A DNA stretch of 64,000 nt from Siculibacillus lacustris (GCF_004328075.1 NZ_SJFN01000004.1:62001-126000), one strand, 5' to 3'; shown: positions 35,113 through 44,790, counted from the first letter of the stretch. Program-made: numbers and translations. Notes: generated by a model from the letters alone, not told the origin.

Positions 35113-35607
35113 TCACTCGGCGGCCATCGCCGTGTGATTGATGCGCGCGCCGGCGAGCTCGGTCAGGCGCTCGTCGGTGGCGACCTCTTCCTTCAGGGTC
35201 TCGGCGAGCAGCGCGGCGGCCTCGGGCATGCCGAGCTCGTCGGCCCAGGCCTTCAGCGTGCCGTAGCGGGCGATCTCGTAGTGCTCGACCGCCTGAGCGG
35301 CGGAAACCAGGCCGGCGTCGAGGGCGGGCGTGCCCTTGAAGCTCTCCATCACCTCGTCGCCCTCGGCGAGGATGCCTTCGATGGCGTCGCAGGTCTTGCC
35401 CTGGGCGCGCTTGCCGAGGAGCTCGAAGATCTTCTGCAGACGTTCGATCTGGCCTTCGGTCTCGTCCTTGTGGGCGCCGAAGGCCGCCTTGAGGTCCGGG
35501 CTCGACGCGCCGCGCGCCATCTTCGGCAGGGCCTTCAGGATCTTGCGTTCGGCGTAGTAGATGTCCTTGAGCGTGTCGTGAAACAGCGTCTCGAGCGTCT
35601 TTTCCAT
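35113..35607 (-). CDS. DUF892 ferritin-like stress protein, second copy
   Basis: A 164-aa YciE-type ferritin-like protein, paralogous to 23348-23851: both share DIYYAERKIL/DIFYAEKRIL and AQAVEHYEIARYGTL/AQAVEHYEINRYGTL. A GGAGAACG site precedes the ATG at 35607. A hairpin separates it from katE upstream and no EcfG-type promoter was found, so it may rely on read-through or another promoter. Confidence 0.9.
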   Translation of the reverse strand: MEKTLETLFHDTLKDIYYAERKILKALPKMARGASSPDLKAAFGAHKDETEGQIERLQKIFELLGKRAQGKTCDAIEGILAEGDEVMESFKGTPALDAGLVSAAQAVEHYEIARYGTLKAWADELGMPEAAALLAETLKEEVATDERLTELAGARINHTAMAAE

Positions 35608-35670
35608 GGGTCGTTCTCCGAGGGTGGGGGGAAACGGGGCCGGGCGCGCCTTTCGCATCGCCGGCCGGGG

Positions 35671-35694
35671 CGGACGCGGACGGAGCCGCGTCCG
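35671..35694 (-). terminator. Hairpin after katE
   Basis: A 9-bp perfect stem CGGACGCGG/CCGCGTCCG with a 6-nt loop, 12 nt beyond the katE stop. No T-run, so partial read-through into the DUF892 gene is possible. Confidence 0.55.
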
Positions 35695-35705
35695 AAAGCC
35701 TCGCC

Positions 35706-37811
35706 TCAGGCGAGGGTTCTGAGGGTCGCTTCGCGCGCCCAGTGGCGCCGGGCGGCGGCGGCGACGAAACCGGCGGCGTCGTCGAGGGCGATCACCCCGT
35801 CGTCGACCTTGGCGCCGGCCTTGCGCAGCAAGGGGGCGGCGGCGGCGGTGTGGCCGATGGTCTTGAGATGGCCATAGGCGTCCATCACCCACTGCACCGC
35901 CGCGGCTTCCAGGGTCAGGATCTTGGTCGCGTCGTCCGAGAGCAGGACGGCGATGGCGTCGAACAGTACCGACGGCGAACCGAGGAGCTGGCCGTCGACG
36001 GCCGCCGTGGTGCCGTCGGAGAGGGTCACGCCGTGGACGCGCGGGGCCACCACGAAGGCCACGCCGCCGGCGTCCTCGATCGCGTCGATCAACACATCGA
36101 GCGTCGCCGCGTCGCTGCCGTCGGCGATCAGCAGGCCGACCTTGCGACCTTTGAGGGTCTCGACGGCGTTGGCCTGGATGCTCAGGGCCGGCGACGGCTC
36201 GAGGTCGATCGGCGCGCGGGCCGGCGGGTTGGCGGCCGGCAGCGGGATGCCGAGGCCGGCGGCGACGCGGGCGGCGAGATCGGCGTCGACGTTGAGCAGG
36301 TTGCCGACCATGCGGGCCGGAACCCGGGCCAGATTGACCTTGGACAGTTCGAATACGAAGGCCGAGGCGACGTGGGCCTGTTCGGAGGCGGTCAGCGAAT
36401 GGAAGAACATCGCCGCCTGGCTGTAGTGATCGGCGAAGGTCTCGGGGCGGACGCGCAGCTTGTCGCCCTGTTCGTCGCGGGCGGCGCGACCGGCGGCGGT
36501 GTGGAAGCCGGTCGCCGGCGCTTCGCGCGGGCCGCCCGGCTCGCCGTGGTCGGCGAGGCTGTTGGGCTCGTAGTTGGCGCGGCCCTTGGGCACCTGCATC
36601 TGCATCTGACCGTCGCGCTGGAAGTTGGCCATCGGGCACTTCGGCGCATTGATCGGAATCTGGTGGAAATTGGCGGTGCCGAGGCGCGACTTCTGGGTGT
36701 CGAGGTAGCTGAACAGGCGGCCCTGCAGCAGCGGATCGTCGCTGAAGTCGATGCCGGGGACGATGTTGGCCGGGCAGAAGGCGGACTGCTCGGTCTCGGC
36801 AAAGAAGTTGTCGGGGTTGCGGTCGAGCACCATCCGCCCGACCATCCTGAGCGGCAGCAGTTCCTCGGGGATAAGCTTGGTCGAATCGAGCACGTCATAC
36901 GGGAGAGAATCGGCGAACTCCTGATCGAAGATCTGCAGGCCGAGCTCCCATTCCGGGAAGTCGCCGGCGTCGATCGCCTCCCACAGGTCGCGGCGATGGA
37001 AGTCGTTGTCGGCGGCCTGGAGCTTCAGCGCCTCGTCCCACAGGGTCGACTGGGTGCCGAGCTTGGGGCGCCAGTGGAACTTGACGAAGGTCGAGGCGCC
37101 CGCCGCATCGACGAGGCGGAAGGTGTGGATGCCGAAGCCCTGCATCATGCGCAGCGAGCGCGGCAAGGTGCGGTCGGACATCGCCCACATCAACATGTGG
37201 GTGGTCTCCGGGCTCAGCGAGGCGAAGTCCCAGAAAGTGTCGTGGGCGCTGCCGGCCTGGGGGAAGGCGCGGTCGGATTCCATCTTCACGGCGTGGATCA
37301 GGTCGGGGAACTTGATCGCGTCCTGGATGAAGAACACCGGGATGTTGTTGCCGACCAGATCCCAGTTGCCCTGCCGGGTATAGAACTTGACCGCGAAGCC
37401 GCGGACGTCGCGCGGGGTGTCGACCGAGCCGGCGCCGCCGGCCACCGTCGAGAAGCGCGCGAGCACCGGCGTGCGTTCGCCCGGCCGCTGGAACAGATCG
37501 GCGATGGTGAGGTCGGCGAGCCTCTCGTAGACCTCGAAGAAGCCGTGGGCGGCCGAGCCGCGGGCATGGACGATGCGCTCGGGAATGCGCTCGTGGTCGA
37601 AGTGGAAGATCTTCTCGCGCAGCACGAAGTCTTCGAGCAGCGTCGGGCCGCGGGCGCCGGCCTTGAGGCTGTTCTGATTGTCGGAGATCGGGATCCCCTG
37701 GTCGGTGGTCAGGCGGGCCACCGCGGCCTTCGCCTTCGGGTCGGAGGACTCGTGCTGATGGGTCTCGCCGCCGGTGCCGAGGTCGGTATCGAAGGAGGAA
37801 TCGTCGATCAT
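35706..37811 (-). CDS. katE: Large-subunit catalase (HPII type)
   Basis: A 701-aa clade 2 monofunctional haem catalase. The catalytic His82 lies in [20 protein letters not shown], and the haem Tyr is in [14 protein letters not shown]. Residues about 560-700 form the extra flavodoxin/DJ-1-like C-terminal domain of large catalases ([19 protein letters not shown]). It is 87 nt downstream of a small membrane gene, and both probably use the EcfG-type promoter at 38162. Confidence 0.95.
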   Translation of the reverse strand: MIDDSSFDTDLGTGGETHQHESSDPKAKAAVARLTTDQGIPISDNQNSLKAGARGPTLLEDFVLREKIFHFDHERIPERIVHARGSAAHGFFEVYERLADLTIADLFQRPGERTPVLARFSTVAGGAGSVDTPRDVRGFAVKFYTRQGNWDLVGNNIPVFFIQDAIKFPDLIHAVKMESDRAFPQAGSAHDTFWDFASLSPETTHMLMWAMSDRTLPRSLRMMQGFGIHTFRLVDAAGASTFVKFHWRPKLGTQSTLWDEALKLQAADNDFHRRDLWEAIDAGDFPEWELGLQIFDQEFADSLPYDVLDSTKLIPEELLPLRMVGRMVLDRNPDNFFAETEQSAFCPANIVPGIDFSDDPLLQGRLFSYLDTQKSRLGTANFHQIPINAPKCPMANFQRDGQMQMQVPKGRANYEPNSLADHGEPGGPREAPATGFHTAAGRAARDEQGDKLRVRPETFADHYSQAAMFFHSLTASEQAHVASAFVFELSKVNLARVPARMVGNLLNVDADLAARVAAGLGIPLPAANPPARAPIDLEPSPALSIQANAVETLKGRKVGLLIADGSDAATLDVLIDAIEDAGGVAFVVAPRVHGVTLSDGTTAAVDGQLLGSPSVLFDAIAVLLSDDATKILTLEAAAVQWVMDAYGHLKTIGHTAAAAPLLRKAGAKVDDGVIALDDAAGFVAAAARRHWAREATLRTLA

Positions 37812-37898
37812 CGGGTTCAGTCTCCGAAAAATGAGCAAGGAAGAGCCGCACCGGTTCCGGGGGGGAACGGCTGCCGTGGGGTCGCAATCGGGTCGTGG

Positions 37899-38132
37899 TC
37901 AGAGGGCCGTGGTCCGCCGGCAGGTCCGGGGGAGCGGGCAGCGGCACAGGCGCTGATGGATCGCCAGCGACACCGGCATGGCGACGGACAGCGACAACAG
38001 CGCCAATCCGGAGATCCACACCACCGGGCCTTCGGCCGGGGCGGCGGCCAGTACCGAGGTGGTCGACAGGAGCATCAAGGCGCCGGCGACGCCGCCGTAG
38101 ACCAGCAACCCTCGCAACATCTCTCTGCTCAT
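37899..38132 (-). CDS. Small two-helix membrane protein upstream of katE
   Basis: A 77-aa protein with two hydrophobic segments (about residues 9-27 and 34-55) and a C-terminal Cys/Arg-rich tail (HQRLCRCPLPRTCRRT). GGGAGG gives a strong ribosome site. No family recognised. An exact EcfG-type promoter sits 30-54 nt upstream, and katE follows in the same direction, so it is a likely stress-operon partner of catalase. Confidence 0.7.
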   Translation of the reverse strand: MSREMLRGLLVYGGVAGALMLLSTTSVLAAAPAEGPVVWISGLALLSLSVAMPVSLAIHQRLCRCPLPRTCRRTTAL

Positions 38133-38161
38133 GATCGCCTCCCCGTGTCGTTCAGCGAGGC

Positions 38162-38186
38162 AACGCCGCGATCGCGCCGAAGTTCC
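38162..38186 (-). promoter_or_regulatory. EcfG-type promoter for the katE operon
   Basis: GGAAC at 38186-38182, 16-nt spacer, CGTT at 38165-38162 on the minus strand. Expected to drive 37899-38132 and katE. Confidence 0.8.
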
Positions 38187-38224
38187 GGGGGGTCGCGCAA
38201 TTCTGCGGCCGATCGCCGTCGCGA

Positions 38225-38518
38225 TCACGCGTCGCGGGCGCGGCGGGTCGCGGCCGCCTTCTTCGCGGAAGCCGAGCGTTCCGCCGCCGGTCGGGACGCC
38301 GCCGCCGCACCGCCGGCGTGCGCCGCGGGATGGCCGGTCACGACGCCGCGGCCCGAGCCGCCCGGCTTCTTGCCGCCGCCGTCGTCCTTGTTGACGGTCG
38401 CCCAGGCGATCGCCTCGGCCTCGTCCGGCGGGGTGCCGCGGGCCTCGTAGCCGTCGGCGATGTGGGCGGCCTTGCGCTTCTGGCGGTCGGTGTACTTGGA
38501 CTTGTCACCCTGGGGCAT
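38225..38518 (-). CDS. Conserved small basic protein (GDKSKYTDRQKRKA type)
   Basis: A 97-aa protein. The first 50 residues match a widespread short family of unknown function (MPQGDKSKYTDRQKRKAAHI and AIAWATVNKDDGGG). The C-terminal half is Ala/Gly/Arg/Lys-rich and histone-like. AGGAGG precedes the ATG at 38518. It has its own exact EcfG-type promoter. The basic tail may bind nucleic acid; this is inference. Confidence 0.8.
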   Translation of the reverse strand: MPQGDKSKYTDRQKRKAAHIADGYEARGTPPDEAEAIAWATVNKDDGGGKKPGGSGRGVVTGHPAAHAGGAAAASRPAAERSASAKKAAATRRARDA

Positions 38519-38562
38519 CGGGGCCTCCTGCCTTCGATTCCGACGCGAATGCATCCTGCGCA

Positions 38563-38587
38563 AACGCCCGAGGCGCGCGCCGGTTCC
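38563..38587 (-). promoter_or_regulatory. EcfG-type promoter
   Basis: GGAAC at 38587-38583, 16-nt spacer, CGTT at 38566-38563, leading to the gene at 38518. It is back to back with the rightward copy at 38646. Confidence 0.8.
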
Positions 38588-38645
38588 CCGCCGTCGCGTG
38601 CCGCCGGTGGGCATCTGCCGTGCTGCGGTGCGGTGTAGCCGCGGC

Positions 38646-38671
38646 GGAACCCGATCCGTCGTTGCGGCGTT
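38646..38671 (+). promoter_or_regulatory. EcfG-type promoter
   Basis: GGAAC at 38646-38650, 17-nt spacer, CGTT at 38668-38671, 55 nt before the PRC-barrel gene. Confidence 0.8.
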
Positions 38672-38726
38672 CTCACCGCAAGCCGGACCGTGAGCCCGGC
38701 TGTGCAACCTTCGAAAGGACTTCGTC

Positions 38727-39119
38727 ATGAAGCGGATCTTCACTCTCCTCGGCGCCACCGCCGTCCTCGCCACGCTCGCCACCGCGCCGGTGTTCGCTCA
38801 GGGTGCGGCTCAGACCGTGGCGCTGATCAAGGTCGACACGCAGACGCTGGCGACCGGCTGGCGCACCTCGAAGATCGTCGGCGCGGCGGTCACCAACGAA
38901 GCCGGCGACAAGGTCGGCTCGATCGACGACCTGATCGTCACCCCCAACGAGAAGGTGCCCTTCGCGGTCCTGTCGGTCGGCGGCTTCCTCGGCGTCGGCA
39001 ACAAGCTGGTGGTGGTGCCCTATTCGTCGCTGAACGTGGTCGACAAGAAGCTGGTTCTGCCGGGCGCCACCAAGGACTCGCTGAAGACCCTGCCCGAGTA
39101 CACCTACGCCACCAACTGA
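38727..39119 (+). CDS. Secreted PRC-barrel domain protein
   Basis: A 130-aa exported protein with a Sec signal (RIFTLLGATAVLATLATA, cleaved near VFA) and one PRC-barrel domain (about residues 45-110, KIVGAAVTNEAGDKVGSIDD). PRC-barrel proteins of this kind are common in alphaproteobacterial stress regulons; ligand unknown. The small DUF3309 gene follows 59 nt after its stop. Confidence 0.88.
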   Translation: MKRIFTLLGATAVLATLATAPVFAQGAAQTVALIKVDTQTLATGWRTSKIVGAAVTNEAGDKVGSIDDLIVTPNEKVPFAVLSVGGFLGVGNKLVVVPYSSLNVVDKKLVLPGATKDSLKTLPEYTYATN

Positions 39120-39178
39120 CGATCCACGCCCGGTTCCCGCTCTGCCCGGGAACCGTCGACCGACGGAGGGAATGAGCC

Positions 39179-39337
39179 ATGACCTTGGGAACCATCCTGC
39201 TGATCGTCCTCGTCCTGCTGCTGCTCGGCGCTCTGCCGACCTGGCCGCACAGCGCCGGCTGGGGCTACTACCCGAGCGGCGGGCTCGGCCTGGTGGTGCT
39301 GATCCTGGTCGTCCTGTTGGCGACCGGACGGATCTGA
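39179..39337 (+). CDS. DUF3309 small membrane protein
   Basis: A 52-aa protein of the DUF3309 family: two hydrophobic helices flanking the conserved ALPTWPHSAGWGYYPSGGLG loop. CGGAGGG precedes the ATG. It probably shares the EcfG-type promoter of the PRC-barrel gene. Such proteins are abundant under stress but have no known reaction. Confidence 0.88.
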   Translation: MTLGTILLIVLVLLLLGALPTWPHSAGWGYYPSGGLGLVVLILVVLLATGRI

Positions 39338-39546
39338 CCACCGCCGACACGACCCTCTCCCGATCCCGACGGCCGGCGCTCCGCGAGGAGCGCCGGCCGC
39401 TCGCGTTCGTGGGGGCGGTCCCGCGCTGCGACCGACATGCGTGCGGACTGCATATCTGTGATCCCGGAAGCGACTCTTCGGGTGCACGCGGCGGGCCGCA
39501 CCGCCGCCGCGAAGGTGCGGCCCAGCGGGGATCGGCCGCGGGGCGA

Positions 39547-40533
39547 TCAGTCGAGCGGCGGCGGGGCGAGCCGGTCGGCGGGGATGCGGATCACGCAATC
39601 GAGCCCGTCGGGCAGGAAGCGGCGCTCGACCCGGGCGGCGAGTTCGAGCGGCATCACCTTCTCGATGATGGTCGAGCCGAAGCCTCGGGCGGTGGGGGGC
39701 GCGAGGTCGCGCAGGCCGGTTTCGCGCCAGACGATCTCCAGATCCCCGGCGCCGGCATCGAGCGTCCAGCTGACCGCGAGCCGGGTGTCGGGACGGGCGA
39801 GCGCACCGTATTTGGCGGCGTTGGTGGCGAGTTCGTGGATCGCCAGACCGAGCGCCTGGGCTCCGGTACCGTGGATCCGCACCTCCGGTCCCGACAGCGA
39901 GACGCGGTGGTCGCGGGCGTCGTAGAGGGACAGTTCGCCCTTCAGCAGTTCGCCCAGATTCATCCCGTCCCAGCCGTTGCGGACCAGCAGCTGGTGGGTG
40001 CGGCCGAGCGCCATCAGGCGTTCGTCGAAGCCGTCGAGGAAGCTCTCGAGCGAGGCGGCATTGCGCGCGGTGCGCCGCGCGATGGCCATGATCGTCGCGA
40101 GCATGTTCTTGATGCGATGATCGAATTCCCGCGCCACCACGCCCTGGAGGCGTTCTGCGGCGACCAGTCCGGTGACGTCCTCGGCCTTCTGCAGGAGACC
40201 GCACGGCCGGCCTTCGCCATCGAACACCGGGATGTGGTGACAGGTCCACCACACGTCCCTGAGGCCGCCCCGGCCATCGGGAATCCGGAACAGGCGGCGG
40301 ACGACGGTGTTGGCCTCGCCGGCGGCGGCCCGCTCGAAGGCGCTGCGGAACAGCGCGAGCGCTTCGCCCTCCTCGGGGAAGGCCTCGAACACGTGGCGCC
40401 CGATCAGGTCTTCGCGGCTGCGGCCGGTCACCGCGAGATAGGTGGCGTTCATGTCGACGAACCGCAGCTCGCGGTCGAGCAGCATGTAGGGGCTCGGCAA
40501 GGCGTGGAACAGGCGTTCGAAGTCGATGTTCAT
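39547..40533 (-). CDS. PAS-HWE soluble histidine kinase
   Basis: A 328-aa cytoplasmic sensor kinase. An N-terminal PAS domain (about 5-122, PSPYMLLDRELRFVDMNA) is followed by an HWE kinase core: phospho-acceptor His139 in AREFDHRIKNMLATI, N-box HELATNAAKYGAL and the family WRE motif in EIVWRETGL. HWE kinases are known inputs to PhyR in GSR signalling, so it may feed the PhyR encoded at 60666. No EcfG promoter is seen for it. No response regulator is adjacent. Confidence 0.9.
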   Translation of the reverse strand: MNIDFERLFHALPSPYMLLDRELRFVDMNATYLAVTGRSREDLIGRHVFEAFPEEGEALALFRSAFERAAAGEANTVVRRLFRIPDGRGGLRDVWWTCHHIPVFDGEGRPCGLLQKAEDVTGLVAAERLQGVVAREFDHRIKNMLATIMAIARRTARNAASLESFLDGFDERLMALGRTHQLLVRNGWDGMNLGELLKGELSLYDARDHRVSLSGPEVRIHGTGAQALGLAIHELATNAAKYGALARPDTRLAVSWTLDAGAGDLEIVWRETGLRDLAPPTARGFGSTIIEKVMPLELAARVERRFLPDGLDCVIRIPADRLAPPPLD

Positions 40534-40643
40534 GCCAGTTCTCCGGCGGGCCCTCGGGCGGGGCGACGGTCGGCCACTCATACCACGCGCGTACGGACTC
40601 GAACCGTTCAGATAAAGCGCAGCGCGAACCTGACTGTGATGAA

Positions 40644-40668
40644 GGAACTCCCGAGCGCGCCGAGCGTT
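40644..40668 (+). promoter_or_regulatory. EcfG-type promoter for glucose dehydrogenase
   Basis: GGAAC at 40644-40648, 16-nt spacer, CGTT at 40665-40668, 100 nt before the gcd ATG. Confidence 0.8.
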
Positions 40669-40768
40669 TCATCGAGTGACTCGACCATCCGCACGGGACG
40701 GTCGCCGCCGGTCGCGATGCGGTCACACCGGCGGCCGTCGCCTCGGCCGCGTCTGCGAAGGTTCGTGC

Positions 40769-43252
40769 ATGACCCGGGATCGTTTCTTCACCGCCCTCGG
40801 CCGGGGGATCGGTATCGTGTTGTTTCTGATCGGCGCGGCCCTCGGTGCGGCCGGCCTGTGGCTCGTCCAGCTCGACGGCTCCTGGTACTACGCGGCGGCC
40901 GGGGCGGCGCTGATCGTCACGGCGATCCCGGCCACGGTCGGACATGTCGCGGCCCCCTGGCTCTACGGCCTGTTCCTGCTGCTGACCACCGGCTGGGCGG
41001 TCACCGAGGTCGGATTCGACGGCTGGCGCCTGCTGCCGCGGCTCGATCTGTGGATCGGCCTCGGGCTGGTCCTGGCGCTGCCGTGGCTGTTCGGACGGGC
41101 GATCCGCGGACGCGGCGATGCCCTGTCGCCGATCGTCGCCTCGGTGGTGGTCGCCGGCGGGGTGCTGGCGGCGGGGTTCCTGCAGCCGGCGCCCGGACTC
41201 TCCGGCCGGATCGATCGACCGCCGCACGCGCCCGTCGGGGCGCCGGCGACGGTCGCCGACGGCGACTGGACCGCCTACGGCCGCTCGGGCCGCGGCGACC
41301 GCTTCGCGCCGGCCGCCCAGATCACCCCGGACAACGTGTCGGGTCTGTCCGTCGCCTGGACCTATCACACCCGCGATCTGAAGGGCCCGGGCGACCCCAA
41401 GGAGATCGCCAACGAGGCGACCCCGCTCGCCGCCAACGGCCTGCTCTATCTGTGCACGCCGCACAACATCGTCGTCGCCCTCGATCCCGACAGCGGCCGC
41501 GAGGTGTGGCGCCACGATCCCGGCATCGACCGCGACGCGGCGGCCTATCAGCACATGATCTGTCGCGGCGTGTCCTATTGGGACGGCGTCGGCCATGTGC
41601 CGGCGCCGGTGGTGCCGGCGGCAGTCGAGGCTCCGAGCGATCCCGCGGCGCCCACTGCCCCGGCGATTCCCGCTCCGGCCCCGTCGGCGGGACCGGCGTC
41701 GTCGGTCGCCCCGGTGGCGACCCCGAGCGCCGCCTGCGCCCGCCGGATCTTCGCGCCGACCGCCGACGCGACGATCATCGCGCTCGACGCCGACACCGGC
41801 GCGCCGTGTCGGGCGTTCGGGCGCGACGGCGTGGTCGATCTGAAGGCCGGCCACGGGGCGATCCAGCGCGGTCGCCTCAATCCGACCTCGCCGCCGACCG
41901 CCACCCGCGACATCCTGATCGCCGCGGCGAGCGTCACCGACAACGAATCGACCGACGAACCGTCGGGCGTGGTGATGGGCTTCGACGTCGACAGCGGCCG
42001 GCTGGTGTGGAACTGGGATTCGGGCAACCCGGACGAGACCGAACCCTTGCCGCTGGGCCGCAGCTACGTCCACAACTCGCCCAATTCGTGGAGCGTCGCC
42101 AGCGTCGACGAGAGCCTCGGTCTGGTCTATCTGCCGATGGGCAACCAGACCCCCGACATCTGGGGCGGCAACCGCACGGTCGAGGGCGAACGCTTCAATT
42201 CGTCGATCGTCGCTCTGGAACTCGCCACCGGCCGGCTGCGCTGGGTCCAGCAGACGGTGCACCACGATCTGTGGGACATGGACATCGGCGGCCAGCCGAG
42301 CCTGGTCGATCTGCGCCGTCCGAGCGGTGAAGTGGTTCCGGCGATCGTCGCCTCGACCAAGCGTGGCGACCTCTGGGTGATGGACCGCCGCGACGGGCAG
42401 CTGTTGGTGCCGGCGCCGGAGAAACCGGTGCCGCAGGGCGCGGCCGAAGGCGACCGCGTCGCGCCGACCCAACCCTTCTCGCAGCTGACCTTCACGCCCG
42501 CGCCGCTGCGCGAGGTCGACATGTGGGGGGCGACCCCCTTCGATCATCTCGCTTGCCGCATCCTATTCAAGGGTCTGCGCTACGACGGCATCTTCACGCC
42601 GCCGTCGGAACAGGGCTCGCTGGTTTATCCCGGCAATTACGGCGTGTTCGACTGGGGCGGCATCACCATCGATCCGACCCGCCAGATCCTGGTCGGCAAT
42701 CCCAACTACGTCGCCTTCGTGTCGCGCCTGCATCGGCGCAGCGCGGAGACGGCCGCGGGCGCGACGGGCAGCGAACAGGGCCTGCAGCCGATGACCGGCA
42801 CGCCTTTCGCGGTCGATCTGCATCCGCTGCTGTCGCCGATCGGCGTGCCCTGTCAGGCGCCGCCGTGGGGCTTCGTCGCGAGCGTCGACCTCACCACCAT
42901 GACCCGGGTGTGGATGCATCCCAACGGCACCACCGAAGATCAGGCGCCGTTCGGGATGCGCCTGCCGGTCGGGGTGCCGAGCCTCGGCGGCGCGATCACC
43001 ACCGGCGGCGGCGTGGTGTTCATGGCGGCGAGCCTCGATTCCTATCTCAGGGCCTACGATATCCGCAGCGGCGAGACCCTGTGGCAGGCGCGGCTGCCGG
43101 CCGGCGGTCAGGCGACGCCGATGAGTTTCGTCGCGCCGAAGAGCGGCCGCCAATACGTGGTGGTGATGGCCGGCGGTCACGGCTCGCTCGGAACGAAGAT
43201 GGGCGATTCGTTGATCGCCTATGCCCTGCCGACCGGCGCCACGCGGCCGTGA
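40769..43252 (+). CDS. gcd: Membrane-bound PQQ-dependent glucose dehydrogenase
   Basis: An 827-aa quinoprotein with five N-terminal membrane helices (about 12-140) and a periplasmic eight-bladed propeller. It oxidises glucose to gluconolactone and feeds ubiquinone. Repeated W-motifs (VALDPDSGREVW, VVMGFDVDSGRLVWNW) and QQTVHHDLWDMDIGGQPSLV are typical. Residues about 276-321 are a Pro/Ala/Val low-complexity insert just before ACARRIFAP, unlike most members. No PQQ synthesis genes are in the window. The stress-type promoter is unusual for this enzyme. Confidence 0.9.
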   Translation: MTRDRFFTALGRGIGIVLFLIGAALGAAGLWLVQLDGSWYYAAAGAALIVTAIPATVGHVAAPWLYGLFLLLTTGWAVTEVGFDGWRLLPRLDLWIGLGLVLALPWLFGRAIRGRGDALSPIVASVVVAGGVLAAGFLQPAPGLSGRIDRPPHAPVGAPATVADGDWTAYGRSGRGDRFAPAAQITPDNVSGLSVAWTYHTRDLKGPGDPKEIANEATPLAANGLLYLCTPHNIVVALDPDSGREVWRHDPGIDRDAAAYQHMICRGVSYWDGVGHVPAPVVPAAVEAPSDPAAPTAPAIPAPAPSAGPASSVAPVATPSAACARRIFAPTADATIIALDADTGAPCRAFGRDGVVDLKAGHGAIQRGRLNPTSPPTATRDILIAAASVTDNESTDEPSGVVMGFDVDSGRLVWNWDSGNPDETEPLPLGRSYVHNSPNSWSVASVDESLGLVYLPMGNQTPDIWGGNRTVEGERFNSSIVALELATGRLRWVQQTVHHDLWDMDIGGQPSLVDLRRPSGEVVPAIVASTKRGDLWVMDRRDGQLLVPAPEKPVPQGAAEGDRVAPTQPFSQLTFTPAPLREVDMWGATPFDHLACRILFKGLRYDGIFTPPSEQGSLVYPGNYGVFDWGGITIDPTRQILVGNPNYVAFVSRLHRRSAETAAGATGSEQGLQPMTGTPFAVDLHPLLSPIGVPCQAPPWGFVASVDLTTMTRVWMHPNGTTEDQAPFGMRLPVGVPSLGGAITTGGGVVFMAASLDSYLRAYDIRSGETLWQARLPAGGQATPMSFVAPKSGRQYVVVMAGGHGSLGTKMGDSLIAYALPTGATRP

Positions 43253-43295
43253 GGTTGCGGCGTCGCGTCTTTTCTACTCTCGGAGATCTCGGTCG

Positions 43296-44282
43296 ATGGC
43301 GCGTCTCACTCGTGGGTTCTTCACCATTCTCGCCGCGGTGGCGGCCGGCAGCGGTGTCGCCTGGCTCGCCGAGCGGGCGGAGGCGCGCCGGGCCGCGGCG
43401 GTCGGTGGGCACGCCGCGCGGTCGCCGGCCGAGATGACGGTCGAAGGCTGGCGATCGATCGTGGCGCGCGCCGCGCGCGGGTTCCTCGACGACCGGGTGA
43501 CTTCGGAAGCCGCGTCGATCGCCTTCTACGCGCTGTTGTCGCTGGTGCCGGCGCTGTCGGTGCTGGTGTCGATCTATGGTCTGTTCACGCCGCCGTCGAG
43601 CATCCCGGCGCAGCTCGCGGTGTTCACCTCGCTGTTGCCGGAGGCGGCGCGGACGCTGGTCGAAGAGCAGGCGATCCGGCTGACCAGTCAGTCGAACGGG
43701 GCGCTATCGATCACCCTGGTGATTTCCTTCGGCCTCGCCGCCTGGAGCGCCAATGCCGCGGTCAAGGCGCTGTTCGAGGCGATGAACGTGATCTGGGGGC
43801 GGCGCGACACCCGTTCCTTCGTCGAGATCAATCTGGAATCGCTGCTGTTCACCTTCACCGGGATCCTGGTGGCGACGATCATGCTGATCACCCTGGGGGT
43901 GATCCCGAGCGTGATGGCGCTGTTGTCGGTGCCGCCGGAGACCGAATTGCTGCTCGCCCTGGTGCGCTGGCCGCTGTTCTATCTGACCGGGCTGGCGGCG
44001 ATCGTCATGCTCTATCGCCGCGGGCCGTGCCGGCCGGCGCCGGGCTGGCGCTGGGTGTTGCCGGGGGCGATCGCCGCGGCCACCACCTGGGTGATCGCCT
44101 CGGCGAGTTTCTCCTGGTACGTCTCGACGCTCGCCACCTACCCGGCGACCTATGGGTCGCTGGCTACGGTTGTGGTGGTGCTGACCTGGCTGTGGCTGTC
44201 GGCGATGATCCTGCTGGCCGGCGGCGAGATCGTCGCCGAAATCGAGCGCCAGATCGGCTGGCCGCCGGCGGTCGATGCCTGA
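43296..44282 (+). CDS. YihY/UPF0761 membrane protein
   Basis: A 328-aa inner-membrane protein of the YihY family (once misnamed ribonuclease BN) with about six helices. The family motif AASIAFYALLSLVPALSVLVSIYG is near residue 70, and ATYGSLATVVVVLTWLWLSA is near the C-terminus. It starts 43 nt after gcd and probably shares its EcfG-type promoter. Function unknown; lipid or osmotic roles have been proposed for the family. Confidence 0.9.
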   Translation: MARLTRGFFTILAAVAAGSGVAWLAERAEARRAAAVGGHAARSPAEMTVEGWRSIVARAARGFLDDRVTSEAASIAFYALLSLVPALSVLVSIYGLFTPPSSIPAQLAVFTSLLPEAARTLVEEQAIRLTSQSNGALSITLVISFGLAAWSANAAVKALFEAMNVIWGRRDTRSFVEINLESLLFTFTGILVATIMLITLGVIPSVMALLSVPPETELLLALVRWPLFYLTGLAAIVMLYRRGPCRPAPGWRWVLPGAIAAATTWVIASASFSWYVSTLATYPATYGSLATVVVVLTWLWLSAMILLAGGEIVAEIERQIGWPPAVDA

Positions 44283-44295
44283 AGGCGGGCTCGCG

Positions 44296-44790
44296 TCAGC
44301 GGTTCAACCACCACACCCCGAGGTTCAGCGCGGTGGCGAAACAGGTCCACGCCAGATAGGGGACGAGCAGGAGGCCGGCCGGCCGGTCGACGCGGGCGAA
44401 TCCGACGATGGTCATGACGATCGCCGGCAGGAGCAGGGCCAGCACCACGAGGCCCGCGGGCGGCGAATGCAGGCCGAAGAAGGCGATCGACCACAGGGCG
44501 TTGAGGCTGATCTGCACCAGGAACCAGCGGATCGCCGCGCCGCGTCCGGGGGCGTCGGCGTCGCTGCGCAAGATGCGCCAGAAGGCCACGATCATCGTCA
44601 GATAGAGGAACGTCCAGGCCGGCGCGAACAGGCCGTTGGGCGGTACGAACCACGGCTTGGCGAGGCCGGCGTACCAGGGGACCAGGGCCGGCAGGGTGAC
44701 GACGTTGCCGAGCGCGCCGGCGATCGCCACCGGCAGGACGGCCAGTCCGACCGCGACGAGCGGACCGGGGCGGAAGCGGATCGGGGTCAT
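44296..44790 (-). CDS. tspO: TspO/MBR family tryptophan-rich sensory protein
   Basis: A 164-aa five-helix membrane protein. Hallmarks are GLAKPWFVPPNGLFAPAWTF and ALNLGVWWLNR. TspO proteins bind porphyrins and are linked to oxidative and photosynthetic stress in alphaproteobacteria. I chose ATG 44790 over a GTG four codons upstream. It converges with the YihY gene (13-nt gap) and has an exact EcfG-type promoter. Confidence 0.92.
   Translation of the reverse strand: MTPIRFRPGPLVAVGLAVLPVAIAGALGNVVTLPALVPWYAGLAKPWFVPPNGLFAPAWTFLYLTMIVAFWRILRSDADAPGRGAAIRWFLVQISLNALWSIAFFGLHSPPAGLVVLALLLPAIVMTIVGFARVDRPAGLLLVPYLAWTCFATALNLGVWWLNR

Noticed and set aside
35742-38450. 902-codon open frame antisense to katE
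   Set aside because: Opposite catalase and small genes; composition is typical antisense noise.
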